Source: JBFAPK01 sp040676675
GTDB lineage: Bacteria > Actinomycetota > Actinomycetes > Mycobacteriales > Micromonosporaceae
Assembly (NCBI RefSeq): GCF_040676675.1
Contig: NZ_JBFAPK010000002.1
Coordinates: 248,001-312,000, forward strand
Direction of reading: 5' to 3'
DNA: 64,000 nucleotides
The notes under the pieces were generated by a model. The model was given only the letters and a program-made list of their open reading frames with translations, was not told where the DNA came from and searched no databases. Both the position numbers and the translations under genes were made by a program. Shown piece by piece: positions 50,634 through 59,650 of the stretch; the stretch's first letter is position 1; the number at the start of each line of letters is the position of its first letter.

Positions 50634-52445
50634 TCAGCTGACGAAGTCGATGTCCTCGGCGACTCCCCCGCCGCCCTCGGCCTTCGTGATGCGCCAGGCA
50701 GAGTGGATCAGCCCGATGTGCGAGAACGCCTGCGGGAAGTTGCCCAACTGTTCGCCGGTACGCGGGTCGATCTGCTCGGCCAGCAGCCCCAGGTCGTTCG
50801 CGTGCCCCGTGATGCGCTCGAAGTAGTGCACGGCCCGGTCCTGCTCACCGGCGAGCGCCAGGCAGGACGCCAGCCAGAAGGAGCAGATCGTGAAGCTGGC
50901 CGCCTCGCCCGGCCAGCGCACGACCAGCCCGTCCCGGGACAGCTCCCGTTCGATCCGATGGATGGTCGCGCGCATCCGCTCGTCGGTGGCCGGCAGGAAC
51001 TCGAAGATCGGCAGAACCAGCAGGGAGGCGTCGAGATCGTCCGAGTCGAAGGTGCCCGTGAAGGTCTGGAGGCGCTCGTTCCAGCCGCGCCGCAGCACCT
51101 CGGCGCGGACCTCGTCCCGGGCCTCCGCCCACCGGGCAAGCTGCCGCTGGTCGCCGCCGATCCGGTCACCGAAGCGGATCGCCCGGTCCAGCGCCACCCA
51201 GCAGCTCACCTTCGAGGAGACGTGGTGCCGCTCCCCTTCGCGTATCTCCCACATCCCGGCGTCCGGCAGCCGCCACGAGTCGGCGGCCTCGTCCGCCATG
51301 TCCCGCAGCAGGCGCCGTACCGCCTCGCGCATCGGATCGAGCTGGTCGCGCAGTACCCACGCGGCGCTGAGCACCTCGCCGACGACATCCGACTGGCGCT
51401 GCCGCCAGGCCTCGTTCCCCACCAGCACCGGCGCGTTGCCCGCGTAGCCGCCCATCGTCTCGATCCGGTGCTCGGTGAGGTCGCGCTCGCCCTCCACCCC
51501 GTGCATGATCGGCATCGGCGCTCCCTCGACCCGGCCGACGGAGTGGGCGACCCAGTTGAACAGCCGGTCCGTCTCGGTCGGGCAGCTGGCCACCCAGAGC
51601 GCGCGGAGGGTGAGGGAGAAGTCGCGCAGCCAGACGAAGCGGTAGTCGTAGTTGCGCCCGCCGTCGAGCACCTCCGGCAGCGAGGTGGTGGGGGCGGCCA
51701 CCACCGCCCCGCTGGGCTGGTAGGTGAGCCCCTGGAGGACGTACGAGCTGCGCCGCACCAGGTCGGGATAGGCGCCGTCGTACCGGTGGGAGGCGCCCCA
51801 GGACCGCCAGCTCTCCGCCGCGTCGGAGATCATCCCGGGGACGTCGGGCGGGGGCGCGGGGTTGTGCCCGTACGCCTGCGCGTGCGCCAGGGCGAAGGTC
51901 TCCCGCTGCCCGGCCGAGACGTCGAACTCGAGGCGGATGTCGTCGTCGACGACGTGCAGCGGCACGCTGCCCGACAACGCCAGCATCGCCCCGCCGGCCT
52001 TGGCCACCACCACGCCCTCCAGCTCGGACTGGTACGCGCGCACCCGCCCGTAGGCGAAGCGGGGCGCGTACTCCAGGCGCATCCGCACGTGGCCGGAGAG
52101 CCCCTCGACCATCCGGAGCAGGATGCCGGGCGAGTGGAGGCCGATGTCGTGCTCCCGCGCGCCGGGTTCGAGCGCCAACGCGTCGGTCAGCGCGACCGAC
52201 CCGTCCGGGGTGGTGAAGACGGTACGCAGCACGAGCGTGTCGGGCAGGTAGGCGCGCTCGACCCCGGCCGGCGCCACCGGGCCGATCAGCCAGTGTCCGG
52301 CGCTCTGGTCGAGGAGCCGGCCGAAGACCGAGGGCGCGTCGAAGCGCCCCGGGCACCACCAGTCCACCGACCCGTTCCGCCCGACCAACGCCCCCGTACG
52401 ACCGTCGGCCAGCATGCCGTAGTCGGAGATCCGCAGCTGCGTCAT
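50634..52445 (-). CDS. GH15 family enzyme (glucoamylase/trehalase type), cytosolic
   Basis: ATG 52445 starts the family's typical N-terminus (LRISDYGMLADGRTGALVG), giving 603 residues; the longer frame upstream looks like non-coding low-complexity sequence. A beta-sandwich domain (SVDWWCPGRFDAPSVFGRLL) precedes the (alpha/alpha)6 barrel. Barrel motifs include FVWLRDFSLTLRALW (about 268), KVSCWVALDRAIRFG (about 412), and the C-terminal AEQIDPRTGEQLGNFPQAFS (about 560) containing the usual catalytic glutamate region. There is no signal peptide. In actinobacteria such GH15 proteins are often trehalases; glucoamylase activity is the alternative. Nothing ties it to the arabinoside genes. Confidence 0.9.
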   Translation of the reverse strand: MTQLRISDYGMLADGRTGALVGRNGSVDWWCPGRFDAPSVFGRLLDQSAGHWLIGPVAPAGVERAYLPDTLVLRTVFTTPDGSVALTDALALEPGAREHDIGLHSPGILLRMVEGLSGHVRMRLEYAPRFAYGRVRAYQSELEGVVVAKAGGAMLALSGSVPLHVVDDDIRLEFDVSAGQRETFALAHAQAYGHNPAPPPDVPGMISDAAESWRSWGASHRYDGAYPDLVRRSSYVLQGLTYQPSGAVVAAPTTSLPEVLDGGRNYDYRFVWLRDFSLTLRALWVASCPTETDRLFNWVAHSVGRVEGAPMPIMHGVEGERDLTEHRIETMGGYAGNAPVLVGNEAWRQRQSDVVGEVLSAAWVLRDQLDPMREAVRRLLRDMADEAADSWRLPDAGMWEIREGERHHVSSKVSCWVALDRAIRFGDRIGGDQRQLARWAEARDEVRAEVLRRGWNERLQTFTGTFDSDDLDASLLVLPIFEFLPATDERMRATIHRIERELSRDGLVVRWPGEAASFTICSFWLASCLALAGEQDRAVHYFERITGHANDLGLLAEQIDPRTGEQLGNFPQAFSHIGLIHSAWRITKAEGGGGVAEDIDFVS

Positions 52446-52676
52446 GCCCCGCGCCGACGAGAACCGGCGCCCGGGCCCGTCCGCCCCGCCGGCGTCCGCC
52501 CCACCTGCCGTGCCGCCATGGGTGACATCGCCCTCCCCCGACCCTTGTCCGCTGGACGCCGGTGCGCGTACCCGGGGATTCCGCCCACTAACCCGCCCCC
52601 GCCCGTTGTCCCGCCCACGGCCACCGCCCAACCGCCCCGCGAGCGCCGTTCCCGTCCGGGCTGGCGGGGATCGGCC

Positions 52677-53321
52677 ATGCTGGTGGCCGTGCCCCGATCA
52701 CCTCGACAGCGCTTGACGCTCCTCGCCGCCGTACTCGTCCTCGCGCTGGTGGTGGCCGGGATCGCGGTGCACCGGCGGCTGGAGCGCGCGGACGAGTGGC
52801 GCCATGGCGGCGACGGTTTCCACGCCGACGTACGGGTGGCCCTCGGTGAACCGGGACGGCGGCTGGACGCCTTCGGCCTGAGCATGCCGGACCTGGGGCC
52901 GGAGTTCGGACAGTCCCTCATCGTGCGGGTGGGCTGGCGGGACCAGCCCCGGCAGGGGCCGGAGGGGTACTACGTGCTGCTGGTGCTCGACGATCGGGTC
53001 ACACCGCCCCGGCCGATCGCCACCGACGGCGGCGCCGGTCACGACGGGCGGACGGGATCGGGCTGGGACGGGCGGTACAACGCGCTCGCCGAACACTATC
53101 CGTGGCTCGCCCGCACCGCCGACGTGCCGAACCCGGGCGGGGGCTTCACCAGCACGATGTCGGCGGTCCACGCCGCCGCCGACGGCACCGGCTGGATGGC
53201 CGGCCGGTACCGGCTCCGCGCCCCGCAGCTGCCGCTTACCTCGGCCGACCAGCTGCTCGTCGCGGGGTTCCTGGTCCGCGACGGCGAGGTCCGCTGGGCG
53301 ACCCGGCTGGCGGTCTCCTGA
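52677..53321 (+). CDS. Single-pass membrane protein of unknown function
   Basis: ATG 52677, preceded by GGGGA, gives 214 residues. One transmembrane segment near the N-terminus (LTLLAAVLVLALVVAGIAVH, residues 14-33) anchors an extracytoplasmic domain of about 180 residues. No recognised motif is seen; GPEGYYVLLVLDDR and MAGRYRLRAPQLPLT suggest a beta-rich fold. It precedes an acetyltransferase gene by about 40 bp on the same strand, so the two could be co-transcribed. Confidence 0.7.
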   Translation: MLVAVPRSPRQRLTLLAAVLVLALVVAGIAVHRRLERADEWRHGGDGFHADVRVALGEPGRRLDAFGLSMPDLGPEFGQSLIVRVGWRDQPRQGPEGYYVLLVLDDRVTPPRPIATDGGAGHDGRTGSGWDGRYNALAEHYPWLARTADVPNPGGGFTSTMSAVHAAADGTGWMAGRYRLRAPQLPLTSADQLLVAGFLVRDGEVRWATRLAVS

Positions 53322-53364
53322 TCCGCGTCTCCGCCGGCCCGGGCGGGTGCGGGACCATGGCGCT

Positions 53365-53964
53365 GTGCCCAGCATCGCGGCGCTCGCCGCCGACCCGTCG
53401 CCGCTGACCCGAGAGGTGGTGCTCGCCGACACCCGGTTCGTCGTGCGGGCGCTGCGCGCCGGCGACGCGGTCGCACTGACCGCGTTCCTCGCCGGCCTGT
53501 CCCACACCAGTCGCCGGTTCTGGCACCGCGACGTCGAGCCCGCCGCCGCGGCGCTCGACTGGATCGACGCCATCGGCCGGCACGACAAGCTCCGGCTCGT
53601 CGCCCACCGGGCGCACCGGACCGATCCGCTGGCCGGCGTGGTCGACCTCAGCTTCTCGCTGCCGGCCGAGGCCGAGCTGTCCCGGTACGCGGGCTACGGC
53701 ATCGCCCTGGACCCCGAGCGTACGGTCAGGTTCGGGCCGTGTGTCGCCGACGCCTGGCAGGGCCGCGGCCTCGCCGCGGCATTGCTGCCCCCCGCCTGGG
53801 ACGCCGTGCGTCTGCTCGCCCACGACCGCGTCGTGCTGTTCGGCGGCGTGCGGGCGGCCAACCACCGTGCCCGCCGGTTCTACCTCCGCCACGGCTTCGT
53901 CGAGGTGGGCGGGTTCACCAACGGCGACGGCGACGGCATCGACATGATGCTCGACCTGGTCTGA
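53365..53964 (+). CDS. GNAT-family N-acetyltransferase
   Basis: The 199-residue frame (GTG 53365; GTG 53347 possible) has the GNAT acetyl-CoA-binding element near WQGRGLAAALLPPAW and the later strand-helix FGGVRAANHRARRFYLRHGF, both typical. It transfers an acetyl group to an unknown amine in the cytoplasm. It lies next to the single-pass membrane protein gene. The substrate cannot be read from the sequence. Confidence 0.85.
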   Translation: MPSIAALAADPSPLTREVVLADTRFVVRALRAGDAVALTAFLAGLSHTSRRFWHRDVEPAAAALDWIDAIGRHDKLRLVAHRAHRTDPLAGVVDLSFSLPAEAELSRYAGYGIALDPERTVRFGPCVADAWQGRGLAAALLPPAWDAVRLLAHDRVVLFGGVRAANHRARRFYLRHGFVEVGGFTNGDGDGIDMMLDLV

Positions 53965-54047
53965 GGCGACAGCGGCCTGGCCCGCGGAAGGTTTGCGTTC
54001 CGTCCACCGCGTCTCGGTTCGTCCCGGCGGATACGGCGATCGTCCGG

Positions 54048-54416
54048 TCAGGCACCAGGAGAGATGTCGGCCTGCCTCTCCCGGCCGGTGTCGAAGAACC
54101 TCGTCAGGTATGCCTGCGGATCCAGCCCGCTCTCTCTGATCAGCGAGAAGACCTCCGCCCCGTGTTCCGGCTCGTCGAACAGCCGATACGCCTGAGCAAG
54201 CCCCGCGAAAGTCATGCCCGGCTGGTCGGCCACGTATTCGAGCGCCTCTGCCTCCGCCAACGCGATCGCCTGGTCGAAGCTCCGGGCCCGCCACAACGTC
54301 AGCCGCTCCTCGTACACCTGGCTCGCCGGGTCGGACCCCACTTGGAAAACGCACCGCACCGTAAACCAGCCAACCTCGCCCTGCTGCGCCTCGTCACCGG
54401 GTCTCTCCACCCCCAC
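54048..54416 (-). CDS. DUF4288-like small protein
   Basis: The frame reads WFTVRCVFQVG, then YEERLTLWRARSFDQAIALA and EAEALEYVA, as in DUF4288 proteins. The start is uncertain: GTG 54416 follows AGGA and gives 122 residues, and GTG 54410 is equally possible. A C-terminal extension of about 60 residues (MTFAGLAQAYRLFDEPEHG to the end) follows the core. No signal peptide or membrane segment is seen. Function is unknown; DUF4288 proteins are sometimes encoded near toxin-immunity genes, but no toxin gene is seen here. Confidence 0.7.
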   Translation of the reverse strand: MGVERPGDEAQQGEVGWFTVRCVFQVGSDPASQVYEERLTLWRARSFDQAIALAEAEALEYVADQPGMTFAGLAQAYRLFDEPEHGAEVFSLIRESGLDPQAYLTRFFDTGRERQADISPGA

Positions 54417-54522
54417 ATCATCCTGCTTCCGCTTCGGGCGGGCGAACCGAGTACGGCTCGACCCACTCGCACCGGTCGCCGCGTCGTCAGGGCGGTTCGC
54501 GCCGTGCGGGCCGGCTCGAATG

Positions 54523-54568
54523 GACGCGGGCCCGTCCCGGTCCAAGTGGACCGGGACGGGCCCGCGTC
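54523..54568 (-). terminator. 22-bp perfect stem with 2-nt loop after the GH92 gene
   Basis: 54523-54544 and 54547-54568 are exact reverse complements; only AG separates them. It begins about 40 nt beyond the GH92 stop and shields the small DUF4288-like gene downstream. It is the longest perfect hairpin I found in the window. Confidence 0.9.
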
Positions 54569-54609
54569 ACCCGTGGCGATACCGACGGGTACCGCCAACC
54601 GGGCGTCGG

Positions 54610-57600
54610 TCAGGCGGTGGCCACGGCGAAGACGTGGATCACGCCGCCCTGGGTGCTGGTCGGCAGGGTCAGGCTCGCCAGCCGCTTGCCCGGCAGCAGG
54701 GCGATGGGCGCGGTCGCGAAGACGTCGGTACCGACCGGGTCGACACCGCCGCCCAGCACGTCGCGGTACTCGGTGTGCACCGCGGTGACGTTGCCGAACG
54801 CGGGCTGCTGGCTGCCGCCGCCCAGGGTCCAGTCGCTGAAGCCGATCTGCGCCTGCTGGGTCGTACCGTCGGTGTAGGTCAGCGTCACCGTGCCGCTGGC
54901 GTCCCCGAACGCGGCGCTGCCCAGCACGCTCAGCCGGGTGTCGCCCTCGGCGGCCGGGACGCTGAGGACCTGGCCGCCACCGCCGACCACGATGTTGTCC
55001 GGGTCGCCGGGACGGACGTTCGGCCAGGTGAAGGCGAACCCGTCGACCGAGACGGTGGAGCCGGGCGTGACCCCGGCCGCCGCCAGCGCCTTCGCCGAGT
55101 AGCTCCAGCCCGCGCCGTCGAAGTTGGCCTGCGGATCGGTGTCGTCGGCCGAGATGCCGTTGCTGTTGAGGTTCCACAGCACGCTGTCCTTCACGGCGAC
55201 CGTCACCGGAAGGGTCACCGCGGGCAGGGCCGTACCGGACGTCGTGGTCGCCGTGAAGGTGACGGTGTACGAGCCGGTGGTGGCGCCGGCCGCGGCCGAG
55301 ACCGTGAGCCCGGCGTCGACGGCACCGCCGCCGGCCAGCGTGAACTCGCCCCCGGACGGGGTCACGGTCACCCCGGCGGGGGCGCTGGCCCGCCAGCGGA
55401 CCCGGGTGGTGGTGTCCTTGAGCGCCTGTACCTTGACCGTCGTCGTCGCGGCGCCGCCCGGCTCCAGCTTCAGCGACTGCGGGCTGGCGCCGGTCAGGAA
55501 CGGCCGTTCCCCGTCCCGAAAGGACGGCGGGGCGTCGGACGGCGCGCTGCCCCACGAGGTGTTCGGCTTGGCGCCGAGCACGTAGTCCAGGGTGCCGCCG
55601 CCGGTGACGAAGGAGGCGGGTACCCAGGTCTTGCTGGAGGGCTTGCCGTCGACCCGCAGCGACTGGATGTACCTGTTGCCGGCCGAGGCGCCCGGTGCGT
55701 TGATCGTGATCGTCGCGCCCGTGCCGGTGTGGACCACCGCGCGCGGGAAGAGCGGGGTGGAGAGCACCAGGTCGGCCCGGCTGGGGATCTGCGGGTACAG
55801 GCCGAGGGCGGAGAAGACGTACCAGGACGACATGGTGCCCGCGTCGTCGTTGCCGGGGATGCCGCCGGGGGTGTTCGTCCACAGCTGGTCCATCTCCGCG
55901 CGGACCGTCTCCTGCGTCTTGTACGGGACGCCGAGGTAGTTGTAGAGGTACGGCGCGTTGATGTCGGGCTCGTTGGTGGGGTCGTAGCGGGTGTGGTCCC
56001 GGGCCGTGAAGTCGAAGCTGCCGTCCGGGGTGCGGAAGAACGCGTCCAGCCGCCGCTCGGCGGCCTTGTTGCCGCCCATGGCGCGGGCCAGGCCGGTGAC
56101 GTCGGAGTAGACCATCCAGGTGTAGCGGGCGCTGCTGCCCTCGACGAACCCGTTCTCGGTGTCCGGGCTGAACGACCGGTCCGCCCACGTTCCGTCGGCC
56201 TTGCGGTTGCGCAGGTAGCCGCCCTGCGGGGTGGCGGTCAGGTCGAAGATGTTGCTCCAGCCGCCGGCGCGGTCGGCGAACTTCCGCTGGTTGGCGCGGT
56301 CGCCGAGCTGCCCCGCCAGTTCGGCCAGGCCGAAGTCGGCGGCGGCGTCCTCCAGCGTCTCGGCCGCGCCGCCCCAGCAGTGGCAGCCGTCGGCCGGTAC
56401 GTAGCCGAGTTGGAGGTACCGGTCCAGGGCGGGTCGCTGGCCGACGCACTCCACGTTGCAGCCGGCGCTGGACGAGTCGTTCGCCGTCGGTACCGTGGCG
56501 GCGGTGATCAGCGAGCGGAGCGCGCCGCTGGCGTCGAAGTCGCGACCGCCGAAGGCGTAGACGGCGGCGACGGCCGGGGCCGACGGATCGCCGGACATGA
56601 CGCTCGTCTTGCCGTTCACCAGCAGCCAGCGGTCCCACTCGCCGTCGCGCTGGTTCGCGTAGTTGAACAGCGACTGGGCATAGTCGCTGCCGGCCTTCGG
56701 GTTCAGCAGGGTCATCAGCTGGACCTGGGCGCGGTACTGGTCCCAGCCGGAGAAGGTGCCGTACTGCACCCGCTGGCCCTTGACCACCCGGTGCGGCTGG
56801 CGGTCGCCGCCGAGGTAGCGGCCGTCCACGTCGCTGGCGATCGTGGGTTCGAGCATCGAGTGGTACAGCGCGGTGTAGAAGGTGGTGAGCTGGTCCTCGG
56901 TACCGCCACTGATCTTGATCTTGCCGAGTTCCCGCCGCCACGCCGCGGTCGCCTCGGAGCGGACGGAGTCGAACGTCCTGGCCGGCGGGTTCTCCGCGCG
57001 CAGGTTCGCCTCGGCGTTCTCCGGGCTGACGTAGGAGATCGCCACCTTGGCGTCGACCCGGGCCGTGCCCGGCGCGAAGGTGACGTAGGCGCCGGAGCCC
57101 CTGCCCGTGATCGGGAAGCCACCGCCGTCGATGCCGGTACCGCCGGAGGCGGCGGTGGAGCCCGGCGTCAGCGTTCCGTCCTGCCAGGTGCCGACCTCGG
57201 CGAACGGCTGGTCGAAGTGCGCGGTGAAGTAGAGGGTGTAGAGGTCCTTGCGGTTGTTCGCGCTCTGCGGGCCGCAGAAGTTGCCCGCGGTGACCGAACC
57301 GGTGACGGTCCGGGTCGCCGCGTCCACCCGGACGGTGGCGGCGGTGCTGCCGGTCTCCGAGTTGGAGGTGCGGAACAGCATGCTGGCCGGCTTGTCGGCG
57401 GGGAACGCGAACCGGCCCGAGCCGGTCCGGTCGGTGGTGGTCAGCTCCGCCGAGGCGCCGCTGGCCAGGGCGACCTGGTAGTACCCGGCACGGGCGACCT
57501 CGTTGTCGTGGGAGAAGTCGCTGGCGTACTTCGCGTCGGAGGTGTCGGCCGTCGGCGAGGAGTCGACGGCACCCACGTACGGCATGATCGGGATGTCGCC

Positions 57601-57963
57601 GTTGGCCCCGTTGCAGCCGACGCCGTTGAGGTGGGTCAGGCTGAAGCCGCGGATCTTCGTGGCGCCGTACTCGTACCCGCCGGGGGCCGGGGTCGACATC
57701 TGCCGGCCCCGCGAGTTCTGCGGGCTCCAGGCGAGCATGCCGAACGGCCGCACCGCTCCGGGGTAGGTGTTGCCGAGGTTGGCGGAGCCGATCAGCGGGT
57801 TGACGTGGGAGACGGGGTCGGCGACCTCGGTCGGGCGCGGTGCGGCCAGGGCGGGCGTACCCGTGGCGGCGGCCGCGGTCAGCGCGGCGATGGCCGCGGC
57901 GGTGACGCCGGCGATCGCCCGGCGTCTCGATGTGCGCGTCGTACGCGTCGGTTGGTCCACCAT
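54610..57963 (-). CDS. Secreted GH92 alpha-mannosidase with NEW3-like C-terminal domains
   Basis: ATG 57963 follows GAGGG; the precursor has 1117 residues and a signal with a Tat-like TSRRRAIAGV start. The N-terminal beta-sandwich begins VNPLIGSANLGNTYPGAVRP, typical of GH92. Catalytic landmarks are ETLEDAAADF (about residue 534, general acid region) and PGNDDAGTMSSWYVFSALG (about 704, base region). GH92 enzymes are calcium-dependent exo-alpha-mannosidases acting on N-glycans or fungal/yeast mannans. From about residue 800 two beta-rich domains follow, one NEW3-like (GAATTTVKVQALKDTTTRVR). The signal shows it acts outside the cell. A 12-bp palindrome upstream may be its operator. N-glycans of plant glycoproteins would be a fitting substrate. 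Confidence 0.93.
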   Translation of the reverse strand: MVDQPTRTTRTSRRRAIAGVTAAAIAALTAAAATGTPALAAPRPTEVADPVSHVNPLIGSANLGNTYPGAVRPFGMLAWSPQNSRGRQMSTPAPGGYEYGATKIRGFSLTHLNGVGCNGANGDIPIMPYVGAVDSSPTADTSDAKYASDFSHDNEVARAGYYQVALASGASAELTTTDRTGSGRFAFPADKPASMLFRTSNSETGSTAATVRVDAATRTVTGSVTAGNFCGPQSANNRKDLYTLYFTAHFDQPFAEVGTWQDGTLTPGSTAASGGTGIDGGGFPITGRGSGAYVTFAPGTARVDAKVAISYVSPENAEANLRAENPPARTFDSVRSEATAAWRRELGKIKISGGTEDQLTTFYTALYHSMLEPTIASDVDGRYLGGDRQPHRVVKGQRVQYGTFSGWDQYRAQVQLMTLLNPKAGSDYAQSLFNYANQRDGEWDRWLLVNGKTSVMSGDPSAPAVAAVYAFGGRDFDASGALRSLITAATVPTANDSSSAGCNVECVGQRPALDRYLQLGYVPADGCHCWGGAAETLEDAAADFGLAELAGQLGDRANQRKFADRAGGWSNIFDLTATPQGGYLRNRKADGTWADRSFSPDTENGFVEGSSARYTWMVYSDVTGLARAMGGNKAAERRLDAFFRTPDGSFDFTARDHTRYDPTNEPDINAPYLYNYLGVPYKTQETVRAEMDQLWTNTPGGIPGNDDAGTMSSWYVFSALGLYPQIPSRADLVLSTPLFPRAVVHTGTGATITINAPGASAGNRYIQSLRVDGKPSSKTWVPASFVTGGGTLDYVLGAKPNTSWGSAPSDAPPSFRDGERPFLTGASPQSLKLEPGGAATTTVKVQALKDTTTRVRWRASAPAGVTVTPSGGEFTLAGGGAVDAGLTVSAAAGATTGSYTVTFTATTTSGTALPAVTLPVTVAVKDSVLWNLNSNGISADDTDPQANFDGAGWSYSAKALAAAGVTPGSTVSVDGFAFTWPNVRPGDPDNIVVGGGGQVLSVPAAEGDTRLSVLGSAAFGDASGTVTLTYTDGTTQQAQIGFSDWTLGGGSQQPAFGNVTAVHTEYRDVLGGGVDPVGTDVFATAPIALLPGKRLASLTLPTSTQGGVIHVFAVATA

Positions 57964-58055
57964 GCTTGCCCTCTGGATCGACGGAACGTGGACGCTGCGG
58001 GCGCGGCGGAGACGGGTGCTGCCTCCACTGCGGAGGCCCGCCCCACGCCGGTCCT

Positions 58056-58067
58056 GACAACGTTGTC
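58056..58067. promoter_or_regulatory. Palindrome GACAACGTTGTC upstream of the GH92 gene
   Basis: A perfect 12-bp palindrome with CG centre lies 93 bp upstream of the GH92 start and 170 bp from the divergent hydrolase gene. The form is typical of a LacI-family site, but no local LacI gene is assigned to it. Confidence 0.5.
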
Positions 58068-58237
58068 GGACTATCGCGAGGATGCTCCCCCGCCGGTACG
58101 GGCCTGTCAAGAGATCATGTGGAGCCCACCGGCCCGGCGACACCCGGCATCGATTCGTCCGCGCGAATGGAGTCGACGCCCCCGGCTCGTCGCACGGGAC
58201 GAATACGGCGCCCGGAGGCGGACCTAGGGTGACCCGC

Positions 58238-59623
58238 ATGTCCACAATGACCGAGGTCGGCGGATGGTTGCGGGAGCGGTTGCCCGCGCTGCTGGCCGAG
58301 CACGGGGTACCGGGCGCGGCCGTCGCGGTGTCGCTCGACGGCGAACTCGCCGAGTACGCGACCGGGGTGCTCAACACCGCGACCGGCGTGGCGGCGACGA
58401 CCGACTCGCTGTTCCAGATCGGTTCGATCACCAAGGTCTGGACGGCCACCCTGCTCATGCAGCTGGTCGACGACGGGCTGCTGGATCTCGACGCGCCGGT
58501 GCGCCGGTACCTGCCCGACTTCCGGCTCGCGGACGAGGCCGCCGCGGCCGCGATCACCACCCGGCAGCTGCTGTCGCACACGGCCGGTTTCGAGGGCGAC
58601 CTGTTCACCGACACCGGACGCGGCGACGACTGCGTCGAGAAGTACGTGGCCACCCTCGCCGACACGGCCCAGCTCTTCCCACCCGGCGAGATGTTCTCGT
58701 ACAACAACGCCGGGTACTGCGTGCTGGGGCGCGTCGTGGAGGTGCTGCGCGGCAAGGCGTACGACGACTGCCTGCGCCAGCACCTGTTCGCGCCGCTCGG
58801 CCTGGCCCACGCGGCGGCCGACGCGTACGAGGCGATCCTGCACCGCGCCGCGGTCGGGCACCTCCGGACCGCGCCGGACGCCGACCCTCGGCCGGCACCG
58901 GTCTGGGCGCTGGCCCGCTCCAACGCCCCGGCCGGGGCCATGCTGGCGACGTCCCCCCGCGACCTGCTCACCTTCGTCGGCATGCACCTGGCCGGCGGGG
59001 TCGCGCCCGACGGGACGGCGCTGTTGCGCGCCGGGACCGCGACCGCGATGCGCCGGCCCCAGGTGACGGTCCCCGACGTGGGGCTCATGGGCAGCGCCTG
59101 GGGGTTGGGCTGGGAGCTGTTCGAGTGGTCCGGGCGCGCGGTGGTCGGACACGACGGCGGCACCGTCGGCCAGTCGGCGTTCCTGCGCGCGGTACCGGAC
59201 CGCAATCTCGCCATCGCGCTGCTCACCAACGGCGGCAACCCCGTCGCCGTCTACGACGAGGTCTACCGGCACCTGCTGCGGGAACTGGCCGACGTCGAGA
59301 TGCCCGCGCCGCGTACCCCGCCGGCGCGGCCGACGCCGGTCGACGCGGGCCGCTACCTCGGCACGTACGGCAGCGAGGTGGCCGACCTGACGGTGACCCG
59401 GGACGCCGACGGCCGGCTCTGGCTGGAGCAAACCCCGAAGGGCGTCCTGGCCGACCTCGGCGAGCGGCCCGAGCGGGTCGAACTCGTACACCTGGACGGG
59501 GACACCTTCGTGCAGGCAGAGCCCCGACTCGGGGTGCACCTCTCGCACGTCTTCGTGGGCGACACCGGCGACGGACGGGCACGGTACGTGCACAGCGGCC
59601 GGGCCACCCGACGGATCTCCTAG
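58238..59623 (+). CDS. Class C beta-lactamase-like serine hydrolase
   Basis: ATG 58238 (AGGGTG upstream) gives 461 residues with no signal peptide. The serine hydrolase triad of the beta-lactamase class C/esterase/D-aminopeptidase group is visible: SITK (Ser63, Lys66), YNN in FSYNNAGYC (about 150) and HDGGT (about 307). A C-terminal beta-barrel-like domain of about 110 residues (RYLGTYGSEVADLTVTRDAD) follows. Such proteins are esterases, D-amino-acid amidases or peptidases. It starts 28 bp before an oligopeptide importer operon and probably belongs to it, so a peptidase role on imported peptides fits. Confidence 0.88.
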   Translation: MSTMTEVGGWLRERLPALLAEHGVPGAAVAVSLDGELAEYATGVLNTATGVAATTDSLFQIGSITKVWTATLLMQLVDDGLLDLDAPVRRYLPDFRLADEAAAAAITTRQLLSHTAGFEGDLFTDTGRGDDCVEKYVATLADTAQLFPPGEMFSYNNAGYCVLGRVVEVLRGKAYDDCLRQHLFAPLGLAHAAADAYEAILHRAAVGHLRTAPDADPRPAPVWALARSNAPAGAMLATSPRDLLTFVGMHLAGGVAPDGTALLRAGTATAMRRPQVTVPDVGLMGSAWGLGWELFEWSGRAVVGHDGGTVGQSAFLRAVPDRNLAIALLTNGGNPVAVYDEVYRHLLRELADVEMPAPRTPPARPTPVDAGRYLGTYGSEVADLTVTRDADGRLWLEQTPKGVLADLGERPERVELVHLDGDTFVQAEPRLGVHLSHVFVGDTGDGRARYVHSGRATRRIS

Positions 59624-59650
59624 CGCGACCGGACGGACTCTGGAGGCACG

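Noticed and set aside
50634..52445. GH15 enzyme considered part of the arabinoside system
   Set aside because: The family acts on alpha-glucosides or trehalose, the protein is cytosolic, and no shared operator was seen.
54214..58227. 1337-codon plus-strand frame opposite GH92
   Set aside because: Arg/Gly/Val-rich shadow without motifs, while GH92 catalytic motifs lie on the minus strand.
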